A stretch of DNA of 64,000 nucleotides from Bacteroidota bacterium. GTDB taxonomy: Bacteria > Bacteroidota > Bacteroidia > JACCXN01. Numbering within the stretch: the first letter of the stretch is position 1; each line of letters starts with the position of its first letter. Below are positions 56,654-64,000 of this stretch, piece after piece. The translations under genes were made by a program, and so were the position numbers. The stretch is taken from NCBI GenBank assembly GCA_013696965.1, contig JACCXN010000004.1:28709-92708 (forward strand), given 5' to 3'. Under the pieces are notes generated by a model. It was not told the origin of the DNA and searched no databases. It saw only the letters and a list, made by a program, of their open reading frames with translations.

Positions 56654-57232
56654 TCAAATATTTTCTGTTTGAATTCCACCTTCACTTAAATCTACTACTT
56701 CGCCATTTTTTCGCAATTTCACTTTATACCTATTACTTTGTCTTAAAGGATATTTCAGGGAAAGAACTAAGGTAATAAGTAACCCAATCATAAATACGCC
56801 TCCCATATAGCCAAAAACAGCAAAAGCTTCTTTGGCTTCATTTCGTCCCATTTCCGGGCCAAATATTCCTGCAAAAAGCCATAAAAAAGGGTAAAGAAAA
56901 CCACCTATTGCAATAAAAAAGGCAGAAACATTTTTAATGTTTTTTGGGGCAGAAAGGATGGATAAAAACAATAAAACAGCAAGACTTATTGATCCAATTC
57001 CCGTTGCATGAAAATGAAAACGTTGATAATACCTCCAGTTTTTCTCTTTTTCCGATTTAATGTAGTTTGATTTTTCTATATCATTGCTCATCTGAGAAAT
57101 AACCGTATTTCTCTCTAGACCCTTTTCTATTTTGTTTTTAAAATATTCTTCATTGGCACCAAATAAAATAGCAATAAAAACACCAACTATTATGGTTAAA
57201 AGTGCAATTGAGAAAGGTGTTTTTTGTAGCAT
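56654..57232 (-). CDS. Membrane protein of unknown function
   Basis: A 192-residue protein with four hydrophobic segments (about 8-26, 80-100, 105-130, 141-160) and a basic C-terminal tail (NRYKVKLRKNGEVVDLS). Residues 30-70 form a charged extracytoplasmic or cytoplasmic helix region. I use ATG 57232; a GTG at 57265 is open upstream but its residues are hydrophilic and Asn/Lys-rich. No family recognised. Confidence 0.7.
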   Translation of the reverse strand: MLQKTPFSIALLTIIVGVFIAILFGANEEYFKNKIEKGLERNTVISQMSNDIEKSNYIKSEKEKNWRYYQRFHFHATGIGSISLAVLLFLSILSAPKNIKNVSAFFIAIGGFLYPFLWLFAGIFGPEMGRNEAKEAFAVFGYMGGVFMIGLLITLVLSLKYPLRQSNRYKVKLRKNGEVVDLSEGGIQTENI

Positions 57233-57413
57233 TGTTGAGTTTTTGTTTTTATTGGTTTTAAGCACTTTAAAAGTGTAAAGATAAACACCTTTACGCTGTT
57301 AATTATTGAATTTTAAATAATTTTTGTGCTTTTTTATTGAAATCCATAATGTCCGGTAAAAAAGAAAAGATGCTTAAAAGGTTATTCCTTTTTTAAAATC
57401 TCAATTTGCTTAC

Positions 57414-57444
57414 TTGCTAATTAGCTCAAAATAGACTACTTTTG
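57414..57444 (+). promoter_or_regulatory. Bacteroidota-type promoter
   Basis: TTG at 57414-57416 and TACTTTTG at 57437-57444, 20 bp apart. Transcription would start at about 57450, only a base or two before the ATG at 57452, so the mRNA of the following gene may be nearly leaderless. Confidence 0.5.
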
Positions 57445-57451
57445 AAGAATA

Positions 57452-57862
57452 ATGTCACTCGTTTTCAAAAATACGGCCTTTATTTTACTTGCAGTTTTCC
57501 TGCTATTGTCAAGCATTGGAGTATCTATAAACAAAATGATTTGTTTATCAGGAAACAAAACCACCTATTCTTTATTGGAAAAAAAATCTTGTTTTCCGAT
57601 TGATGAAGACGAAAAAAAAACAGATTCAGATACATTTGATGCACGTTGCTGCGATTTTGTTTCTGGTTATGTCCATGTGGACCTTTTATCTTTTGAAGAT
57701 CCATTAAAGCTTAAAGTTTCTCAAATTTTAATTGTTTTTGGTTTCGCGAAACAATTTCCTTTTGAATTGATCAATCCTGTCTTAACTCAGGGTTATACAG
57801 AAACTCCGCCATTAGCTTATGGCATCACTCTGCTTAAGTTTATAGGTATTTTCCGTATCTGA
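57452..57862 (+). CDS. HYC_CC_PP-like small membrane protein
   Basis: A 136-residue protein with one N-terminal hydrophobic segment (about 7-26) and an exported remainder. It has Cys31 (KMICLSG), Cys47, paired cysteines Cys66-Cys67 (ARCCDF) and a Pro-Pro pair (TETPPL, 119-120). The CC and PP pattern and the position just before a TonB-dependent receptor and an HMA protein match the small Bacteroidota proteins named HYC_CC_PP, but the HY of the first motif is replaced. The function is unknown; metal binding by the cysteines is inferred. It begins a probable metal-handling cluster. Confidence 0.65.
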   Translation: MSLVFKNTAFILLAVFLLLSSIGVSINKMICLSGNKTTYSLLEKKSCFPIDEDEKKTDSDTFDARCCDFVSGYVHVDLLSFEDPLKLKVSQILIVFGFAKQFPFELINPVLTQGYTETPPLAYGITLLKFIGIFRI

Positions 57863-57948
57863 TTTTTATTTTGAAAAACAGTAATTCAGGCTACTAATAA
57901 GCCTAATTATTCCCAGACCAAAATTTTCAAAATTTAAAATCATAAAAC

Positions 57949-60159
57949 ATGAAATTATTCTATTCAATAATACTCACTTTTGTTTTCATAATTCCTGCTT
58001 ATACTCAAGGCGTACAAGGCATTGTTTATGAAAACAAAAACGGAAAAAACCTTCCTCTCCCGGGGGTAAATATTTTTTGGTTAAACACATATACAGGTAC
58101 CGTAAGCAATCCTGATGGCACTTTTGAAGTAAACAATCCAGAGCGTTTTCCGGCAAAATTAATCGTAAGTTTTGTCGGGTTTAAAACCGATACTGTTGTT
58201 GTGGATAATCCTACCAGAATTACTGTTATTATGAAAAACTCAGTTGATTTAAAAGTTGTAGAAATTTCCGAAAGAATACAATCTACAAGCATTTCTTCCA
58301 TGACATCAATTAATGTTGAAACAATTTCTTCGAAAGAGTTGCTCAAAGCGGCTTGTTGCAACCTTGCAGAAAGTTTTGAAACAAATGCTTCGGTGGATGT
58401 AAGTTATACAGATGCAGTTTCTGGAGCAAGGCAAATTCAAATGCTTGGTCTTGATGGCACTTATACTCAAATAATGACAGAAAACATTCCAGCCATCCGT
58501 GGACTAACTTCTTCATCTGGCCTTGGTTTTATCCCGGGAACATGGATTGAATCAATACAAGTAACAAAGGGTACAGGTTCTGTTATAAATGGATATGAGT
58601 CTTTAACCGGGGCAATCAATGTTGAATTTCAAAAACCTCTGGAAGCAGATCGGGTATTTGTTAATACATACGCAAACCACCGGGGCAGGTATGAATTAAA
58701 TGTACATTTAGCTCATAAATTAAATGATAATTGGTCTACTCTTTTATTCACTCATGGTAGCACAGTAAACCAACGATTAGACCAGGATAAAAATGGTTTT
58801 CTGGATACCCCTTTGCTAAAACAAGTTAATGTTTTTAATCGCTGGCAATATACAGGGAAAGAAAAAAAAGTTTTTGCACAATTTGGTGTAAAAGCTCTTG
58901 CAGAAGAAAGAACAGCAGGACAAGTGTTTTTTAACCCTAAAACAGATTATGGAACCCAAAATGCATATGGAATAGGAATAGAAAGCAGGCAATTCGAAGC
59001 TTTCTCAAAAACAGGACTCAATTCTCAAGCCCGGCCTTTTAGAAGCCTTGGTTTAATAAGTAATTTCAAACATTATAAACAGGAATCCTTTTTTGGATTA
59101 AGAAATTACTCTGGCGAACAAAACACCGTTTATCTTAACCTAATATACCAGGATTTCATATATACAACGGATCATAAAATCAAGACTGGGCTTTCCTTTT
59201 TATCTGATAATTATTCTGAATCATACAACGACAGTGCCTTTTCAAGACAGGAGCAAGTACCAGGGGTTTTTGCTGAATACAATTACGATATAGAAAACAA
59301 GTATTCAATTCTTGCTGGAATAAGAGGGGACTATCACAGTATGTATGGTGTTTTTCCAACTCCCCGGCTTCACATTAAGTACCATTTTATGCCTAAAACA
59401 TATTTCCGTTTATCCGCAGGGAGAGGATTCAGAGTTGCCAACATCTTTTCTGAAAACTCAGCAATAATGGCTAGTTCAAGAAGTATTCATGTAGGGGAAA
59501 ACTTGCTTCCCGAAATTGGATGGAGCTATGGGGCTTCCTTTACTCATCACTTCAGTATTGTAAAAAAAGCAATTACCTGGAATACTGATTTCTTTCGCAC
59601 TGATTTTATTAATCAAATTGTTGTTGATTACGACAGGAATATAAATCAAATACTTTTTTATAACCTTCAGGGTAAAAGTTATTCGAATAGTTTTCAAACA
59701 GAATTGATTATTGAGGCAATAGAAAACTTGGAGTTTAAAAGCGCATATAAATGGTATGACGTAAAAACAACTTACAATGAAGAATTACTTTCTAAGCCTT
59801 TGGTTTCAGGACATCGCGTACTATTAAATGCAACCTATTATTCCAAGTTTGACAAGTGGAAATTTGATGCTACAGCAAAATGGTACGGCAGTACCAGGAT
59901 TCCAGGAGAACACTCATCCAACACTGAATTCCATTTGCCGGAACGCTCTCAATCATACTGGATTTTCCTGGCCCAGATTACGCGAAGCTTTAAAAAAATG
60001 GATATTTATTTGGGAGGAGAAAACTTATCGAATTTTATGCAACATAATCCAATAATTGCCCCTCAAGATCCTTTCGGTCCAGACTTTGATGCTTCCCTTG
60101 TATGGGGACCATTAATGGGAAGGGTTATTTATGCAGGCATCAGGGTTAAGATAAAATAA
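57949..60159 (+). CDS. TonB-dependent outer-membrane receptor
   Basis: A 736-residue receptor. Signal peptide 1 to about 19, then a carboxypeptidase-like regulatory beta-sandwich (about 22-92: GVQGIVYENKNGKNLPLPGV, IVSFVGFKTDTVVV), a plug domain (about 115-225) with QIQMLGLDGTYTQIMTENIP and TGSVINGYESLTGAI, and a 22-stranded barrel to the aromatic C-terminus. No T9SS signal and no SusD partner. The ligand is likely a metal complex, inferred from the neighbouring HMA protein. Start ATG 57949, 86 bp after the small CC/PP protein gene. Confidence 0.92.
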   Translation: MKLFYSIILTFVFIIPAYTQGVQGIVYENKNGKNLPLPGVNIFWLNTYTGTVSNPDGTFEVNNPERFPAKLIVSFVGFKTDTVVVDNPTRITVIMKNSVDLKVVEISERIQSTSISSMTSINVETISSKELLKAACCNLAESFETNASVDVSYTDAVSGARQIQMLGLDGTYTQIMTENIPAIRGLTSSSGLGFIPGTWIESIQVTKGTGSVINGYESLTGAINVEFQKPLEADRVFVNTYANHRGRYELNVHLAHKLNDNWSTLLFTHGSTVNQRLDQDKNGFLDTPLLKQVNVFNRWQYTGKEKKVFAQFGVKALAEERTAGQVFFNPKTDYGTQNAYGIGIESRQFEAFSKTGLNSQARPFRSLGLISNFKHYKQESFFGLRNYSGEQNTVYLNLIYQDFIYTTDHKIKTGLSFLSDNYSESYNDSAFSRQEQVPGVFAEYNYDIENKYSILAGIRGDYHSMYGVFPTPRLHIKYHFMPKTYFRLSAGRGFRVANIFSENSAIMASSRSIHVGENLLPEIGWSYGASFTHHFSIVKKAITWNTDFFRTDFINQIVVDYDRNINQILFYNLQGKSYSNSFQTELIIEAIENLEFKSAYKWYDVKTTYNEELLSKPLVSGHRVLLNATYYSKFDKWKFDATAKWYGSTRIPGEHSSNTEFHLPERSQSYWIFLAQITRSFKKMDIYLGGENLSNFMQHNPIIAPQDPFGPDFDASLVWGPLMGRVIYAGIRVKIK

Positions 60160-60244
60160 GAAAAATAAGGGGAAATTTACCTTGATAATGAATCCAAAAT
60201 TAAAACAACTAGTATAAATTACACAAAATTAAAAACTTAAAACT

Positions 60245-60598
60245 ATGAAAACACCAAAAATTATAATTCTAGCAGCATTAATTGTTTTTTCATTTACCAC
60301 TAATGCTCAAGACAAGAAAAAAACAGAAGAAATAACCATTAAAACATCTGTAGTTTGTAACATGTGCAAATACAATGTTGAAAAAGCCATGGCTTATGAA
60401 AAAGGAGTTAAAAAATCAAACGTGAAAGTGCAGGAACAAACTGTTACAATTCTATTTGATCCCAAAAAAACATCTCCGGAAAAAATAAAAAAAGCAATTA
60501 CGATGGCTGGTTATGATGCAGATGAAATGTTAGCCGATCCGAAAGCCTACGAAAAATTAGATGCTTGTTGCAAAAAAGATAATGAAGTGCATGAATAA
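60245..60598 (+). CDS. Periplasmic heavy-metal-associated (HMA) domain protein
   Basis: A 117-residue exported protein. Signal peptide ends at TTNAQ (about 21). The HMA fold follows, with the metal-binding motif VCNMCKYNVEKAM (Cys38, Cys41), VKVQEQTVTILFDP and the helix SPEKIKKAITMAGYDAD. The C-terminal tail adds DACCKKD (Cys107, Cys108). CxxC HMA domains bind soft metals such as copper; here it probably acts as a periplasmic metal carrier linked to the TonB-dependent receptor 85 bp upstream. Confidence 0.88.
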   Translation: MKTPKIIILAALIVFSFTTNAQDKKKTEEITIKTSVVCNMCKYNVEKAMAYEKGVKKSNVKVQEQTVTILFDPKKTSPEKIKKAITMAGYDADEMLADPKAYEKLDACCKKDNEVHE

Positions 60599-60620
60599 TT
60601 GAACCTAATCCTGAAATTTA

Positions 60621-60653
60621 AAAAGGAACCATTAAAATAGTGTAGTTCCTTTT
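60621..60653 (+). terminator. Rho-independent terminator after the HMA gene
   Basis: AAAAGGAAC (60621-60629) pairs perfectly with GTTCCTTTT (60645-60653) across a 15-nt loop; the TTTT ends the stem, 23 bp after the stop codon. The inner loop GTGTA is related to the split hairpin at 61001-61236. Confidence 0.65.
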
Positions 60654-61000
60654 CAATTGGTATTGAGAAAAATTATCTTTTGATTCTTATAAATAAAGTA
60701 TGTGTTTCAAACCTTCAATATCTTGTTTTTCCTTAACAATACAACTGATTTACCAAGTTTTACCATTTTTCAAGCAGACTATTACAATACTTGTAAATGG
60801 TAAAGGGTTTAAATTTATAGCGAGGATAAGAATAAAAGCACCAAATATGGAAGAAATATTTTTTGCATTACCACAACACGAAGAATCTTGAAACTCCTTA
60901 TTAACTTTTAAATTTATGCTGCTAATAAAGCATCACATCAATATTTTAGTCAAAAATTCAATCAAAATAAATGAAATTAAATTCAATTAAACATTAAATA
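60654..61000. other. Intergenic, no convincing gene
   Basis: About 350 bp with AT-rich DNA. A 63-codon frame (60700-60891) lacks any recognisable domain or neighbour support and is not called. The next features are the split terminator and palindrome at 61001-61236. Confidence 0.4.
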
Positions 61001-61236
61001 AAAAAGGAGCTACACTATATTAGGCCACTGAAAAAGCTAACCCCGAAGGGGGTGACAGGATTACAGAAAATAACAACAATTAAAACCAAAACCCCGAAGG
61101 GGTGTTATAAAAATAAACAATCAATAATTTCACCCCTCCGGGGTTGAACTGGAATTAAAAATATTAATCTATAATTGTATCATCCCTTCGGGATTAGCTT
61201 TTTCAGTGGCCTCACACTATGCAGTTCCCATTTTTG
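61001..61236 (-). terminator. Terminator hairpin split by an inserted palindrome
   Basis: The left arm AAAAAGGAGCTACACTAT (61001-61018) and right arm GCAGTTCCCATTTTT (61221-61235) would pair (GGAGCT with AGTTCC, one G-T pair) if the DNA between were removed. On the minus strand the stem would end in CTCCTTTTT, a proper terminator for the adhesin gene that ends at 61250. The arms are now about 200 bp apart, separated by the nested palindrome, with ACACTAT on both sides of it. Confidence 0.45.
61019..61213. mobile_element. Nested palindromic MITE-like element
   Basis: Perfect 19-bp terminal inverted repeats, AGGCCACTGAAAAAGCTAA (61022-61040) and its complement (61194-61212). Immediately inside each lies a CCCGAAGGG-type mini-hairpin, and two further ones (AACCCCGAAGGGGTG at 61090-61104 and CACCCCTCCGGGGTT at 61131-61145, 14 of 15 matching) are nested inside. 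ACACTAT flanks the element (61012-61018 and 61214-61220) as a possible target duplication. It encodes no protein. The terminal sequence resembles transposon ends, so a non-autonomous element is likely. Confidence 0.65.
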
Positions 61237-61249
61237 TAAGTAAAAATCT

Positions 61250-64000
61250 TTATCGAATAAGAGTTACTGTTCCGGTATGTTCATAAGGCTTACCATCTAG
61301 CCCTTCTGCTTTTATCATTACAAAATAAGCTCCATCTGCAGTCTCTTTTCCAGATACTTTTCCGTCCCAGCCAACATTATAGTCATCAGAAACAAATACT
61401 AATTTTCCCCACCTATTGTAAATTGAACAGCTGTAACTCTTTAAGCCTCTGCTTTTTACTTTAAACATGTCATTTTTACCATCTCCATTCGGAGAAAATA
61501 CGTTAGGGATTTCTAAAAATGAATCACTTTCAACTAATATGCTTATGCTAAAAGTATCCGGACAATTTGCAAGACTACTGTAGGCTATAAGTATTACCTC
61601 ATAGCTTCCACCTTCTGTATAGGTATAACTTGTGTCTTTTTGAGTTGAACTTATTCCTGTTCCAAAATGCCAGATATAATTATTTGCAAAAAAAGATTGA
61701 TTTAAAAAGTTTACATTATGTGGAGTAATTCCAGTTAATGGAGTAGCAGTAAACAAAGCATCTGCATAATCAATTGTCGCTGTTGTTTGTGAGGCGGCAC
61801 TTTCACAACCATTTACAATAACCGAAAGATAATAACTCCCTACATTCTGAGCGCTTAAATTGTTTATTAATGGATTTTGCTGGCTGGATGTAAAACCATT
61901 TGGCCCTGTCCAACTATAGGTTGCATTTGTAATAGTTTCTGCATTAAGTTGTAGACTAGTTCCCGCGCATTGTGGATTATTAGCTTGAACTACTGGAGCA
62001 GCTGAAGGAGGATTAATAACGACATTAGTGGTGGCAGGAGAGCTGGTACAACCGTTTATTGTTAAGGTTGCTGAATAGATCCCTGCATGGCCAAACAAAT
62101 AAACATTGTTTATTTGTGGGTCATTTCCTGGTATTGGAGCACCTGATGGATTTGTCCAGTTAACAGTTCCATTAGTTACTCCCGATATTAAATTTAAAGT
62201 TCCTCCCGAACAAATTGGTGAGTTAGATGTTGGACTTGGAGGCAATGGTAAGGCTTGAATAGTAACTATTACAGGTTCAATGTCTGTACAACCAGATGCT
62301 GAAGATTGTATATAATAAGTGCCACTTACACTTACAGCATTTGGGGATGTTAAGCTTGTTGTTGCTCCAGCATCCGTCCAATAAGTTAAAGTTCCTGAGC
62401 CTGTGCTTCCTGAAGTTGCTGATGCTGCAGTTATATCTACCGTTGCTGGGGAACAAACTGCCGCAGGATTTGTAATTGAAAGTACTGGCGTGGTATTAAT
62501 CACAACAGTAACAGGTTCAATGTCCGTACAACCAGATGAAGAAGATTGTATATAATAAGTGCCACTTGCACTAACTGCACTTGGGGATGTTAAGCTTGTT
62601 GTTGCACCAGCATCTGTCCAATAGGTTAATGTTCCTCCACCTGCGCTGCCAGCCGTTACTGAAGCATTAGTTAAATCAATAGTAGATGGTGAACATACAG
62701 CAAGTGGATTTGTAATTGAAAGTACTGGTGTGGTATTAATGATAACAGTAACAGGTTCAATGTCTGTACAACCTGATGCTGAAGATTGTATATAATAAGT
62801 GCCGCTTGCACTTACAGCATTTGGGGATGTTAAGCTTGTGGTTGCTCCAGCATCTGTCCAATAAGTTAATGTTCCTGCGCCTGTACTTCCTGAAGTTACT
62901 GTTGTTGCAGTTATATCTACCGTTGCTGGAGAACAAACTGCCGGAGGATTTGTAATTGAAAGTACTGGTGTGGTATTAATCACAACAGTAACAGGTTCAA
63001 TGTCAGTACAACCTGATGCTGAAGATTGTATATAATAAGTGCCACTTACACTTACAGCATTTGGGGATGTTAAGCTTGTTGTTGCTCCAGCATCTGTCCA
63101 ATAAGTTAAGGCTCCTACGCCTGTACTTCCTGAAGTTACTGATGCTGCAGTTATATCTACCGTTGCTGGAGAACAAACTGCCGGAGGATTTGTAATTGAA
63201 AGTACAGGGGATGGATTAATAGTAACAGTAACAGGTTGAATGTCTGAACAACTTGATACTGAAGATTGTATATAATAGGTACCGCTTGCACTAACCGCAC
63301 CGGGTGATGTTAAAACTGTTGTTGCACTGGAATTTGTCCAATAGCTTAGTGTTCCTCCACCTGTGCTGCCAGCCGTTACTGAAGAGGTAGTCAAATCAAC
63401 AGTAGAGGGTGAACATACAGCAAGTGGATTTGTAATTGAAAGTACAGGTGTGGTATTAATGATAACAGTAACTGGTTCAATGTCTGTACAACCAGATGCT
63501 GAAGATTGTATATAATAAGTGCCGCTTGCACTTACAGCATTTGGGGATGTTAAGCTTGTGGTTGCACCAGCATTTGTCCAATAAGTTAAGGTTCCTGCGC
63601 CTGTACTTCCTGAAGTTACTGATGCTGCAGTTATATCTACAGTTGCTGGTGAACAAACTCCCGGAGGATTTGTAATTGAAAGTACAGGGGATGGGTTAAT
63701 AGTAACAGTAACTGGTTCAATGTCTGTACAACCAGATGCTGAAGATTGTATATAATAAGTGCCGCTTGCACTTACAGCATTTGCGGATGTTAAACTTGTA
63801 GTTGCACCAGCATCTGTCCAATAAGTTAAGGTTCCTGCGCCTGTGCTTCCTGAAGTTACTGAAGCATTAGTTAAATCAACAGTAGATGGTGAACATACAG
63901 CAAGTGGATTTGTAATTGAAAGTACTGGTGTGGTATTAATGATAACAGTAACTGGTTCAATGTCAGTACAACCAGATGCTGAAGATTGTATATAATAAGT
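61250..64000 (-). CDS. Large repetitive secreted protein with T9SS type B sorting domain (partial)
   Basis: The 3' part (916 codons) of a bigger gene; its reading frame is open to the right edge and the 5' end lies outside. From the N-terminal side, it holds 80-residue tandem repeats (64000-62240; typical words SITNPPAVCSPATVDITA, TYWTDAGATTSLTSP, SGTYYIQSSASGCTDIEPVT), two Ig-like domains (about 62240-61770), a PKD-like domain (about 61760-61520, IWHFGTG) and a C-terminal gliding-associated sorting domain (PNVFSPNGDGKNDMF, IYNRWGKLVF, GWDGK). It would be exported by T9SS and shown on the surface as an adhesin. The ATG-like start inside the window is an internal TTG, not a true start. Confidence 0.9.
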   Translation of the reverse strand, partial: TYYIQSSASGCTDIEPVTVIINTTPVLSITNPLAVCSPSTVDLTNASVTSGSTGAGTLTYWTDAGATTSLTSANAVSASGTYYIQSSASGCTDIEPVTVTINPSPVLSITNPPGVCSPATVDITAASVTSGSTGAGTLTYWTNAGATTSLTSPNAVSASGTYYIQSSASGCTDIEPVTVIINTTPVLSITNPLAVCSPSTVDLTTSSVTAGSTGGGTLSYWTNSSATTVLTSPGAVSASGTYYIQSSVSSCSDIQPVTVTINPSPVLSITNPPAVCSPATVDITAASVTSGSTGVGALTYWTDAGATTSLTSPNAVSVSGTYYIQSSASGCTDIEPVTVVINTTPVLSITNPPAVCSPATVDITATTVTSGSTGAGTLTYWTDAGATTSLTSPNAVSASGTYYIQSSASGCTDIEPVTVIINTTPVLSITNPLAVCSPSTIDLTNASVTAGSAGGGTLTYWTDAGATTSLTSPSAVSASGTYYIQSSSSGCTDIEPVTVVINTTPVLSITNPAAVCSPATVDITAASATSGSTGSGTLTYWTDAGATTSLTSPNAVSVSGTYYIQSSASGCTDIEPVIVTIQALPLPPSPTSNSPICSGGTLNLISGVTNGTVNWTNPSGAPIPGNDPQINNVYLFGHAGIYSATLTINGCTSSPATTNVVINPPSAAPVVQANNPQCAGTSLQLNAETITNATYSWTGPNGFTSSQQNPLINNLSAQNVGSYYLSVIVNGCESAASQTTATIDYADALFTATPLTGITPHNVNFLNQSFFANNYIWHFGTGISSTQKDTSYTYTEGGSYEVILIAYSSLANCPDTFSISILVESDSFLEIPNVFSPNGDGKNDMFKVKSRGLKSYSCSIYNRWGKLVFVSDDYNVGWDGKVSGKETADGAYFVMIKAEGLDGKPYEHTGTVTLIR
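62281..64000 (-). repeat. 240-bp tandem coding repeats (at least seven)
   Basis: Units of exactly 240 bp (80 codons); the marker TGTCNGTACAACC or its close variant recurs at 62281, 62521, 62761, 63001, 63241, 63481, 63721 and 63961. Similarity is high at the DNA level, including silent positions, so the array has been homogenised recently. It continues past the window. Confidence 0.95.

Noticed and set aside
60700-60891. 63-codon frame after the HMA gene
   Set aside because: Starts behind a terminator, has no recognisable domain and no clear promoter.
62281-64000. Could the regular 240-bp repeats be a CRISPR array?
   Set aside because: Repeats are contiguous, protein-coding in one frame and lack short repeat-spacer alternation.

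Overview
The window is a stretch of chromosome from a Bacteroidota bacterium, probably a free-living aerobe or facultative aerobe. Three things point there: low-GC DNA, promoters of the phylum-specific TTG / TAnnTTTG form, and exported proteins carrying type IX secretion (T9SS) sorting domains of both type A (10266-11120) and type B (61250 to the right edge). The sequence does not allow a genus to be named. No rRNA, tRNA, CRISPR array, prophage or defence island was seen; most of the window is housekeeping DNA.

Layout. 0-7 kb: a small membrane protein, a BamA-like outer-membrane protein, 2-oxoacid:ferredoxin oxidoreductase (korA-korB) and a TPR protein. 7-14 kb: an orphan histidine kinase, then an accessory patch holding one intact REP-associated tyrosine transposase (RAYT) element, several decayed copies of it, a T9SS cargo gene, a broken secreted-protein gene, an OmpA-like lipoprotein and an MscS channel. 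14-18 kb: a heme operon, hemA - hemC/hemD fusion - hemB, with TTG starts and phased upstream repeats. 18-32 kb: a GT-C glycosyltransferase, sucA-sucB, glutamate dehydrogenase with a TIGR01777 epimerase, a short operon of rmlA, an SDR epimerase and a polyprenyl diphosphate synthase, and an RND/MMPL-type exporter. 32-38 kb: lipoproteins and secreted proteins of unknown function, and a DUF502 membrane protein. 37-41.5 kb: a compact minus-strand operon of histidine kinase, hemW, a secreted protein, a cyclase-family hydrolase and a MmcQ/YjbR protein. 41.5-49 kb: an AsmA-like protein, a pseudouridine synthase with a long repetitive charged N-terminus, idi, hflX and a membrane-anchored cytochrome c. 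49-56.5 kb: two amidohydrolase-like exported proteins, nfu, nadB and a CPBP protease. 57-61 kb: a likely metal-handling cluster (small CC/PP protein, TonB-dependent receptor, HMA protein). 61-64 kb: a palindromic insertion inside a terminator, followed by the 3' part of a large repetitive T9SS adhesin that runs off the window.

The genes fit an organism with a full oxidative TCA step (SucAB) alongside a ferredoxin-linked 2-oxoacid oxidoreductase, C5-pathway heme synthesis, isoprenoid and sugar-nucleotide synthesis, and an elaborate cell surface. The most unusual signals are in non-coding DNA: the RAYT decay series at 8.9-13.0 kb, the 11-bp-phased repeats upstream of hemA, and the nested palindrome that appears to have split a terminator at 61 kb. 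No clearly new multi-gene system was found.
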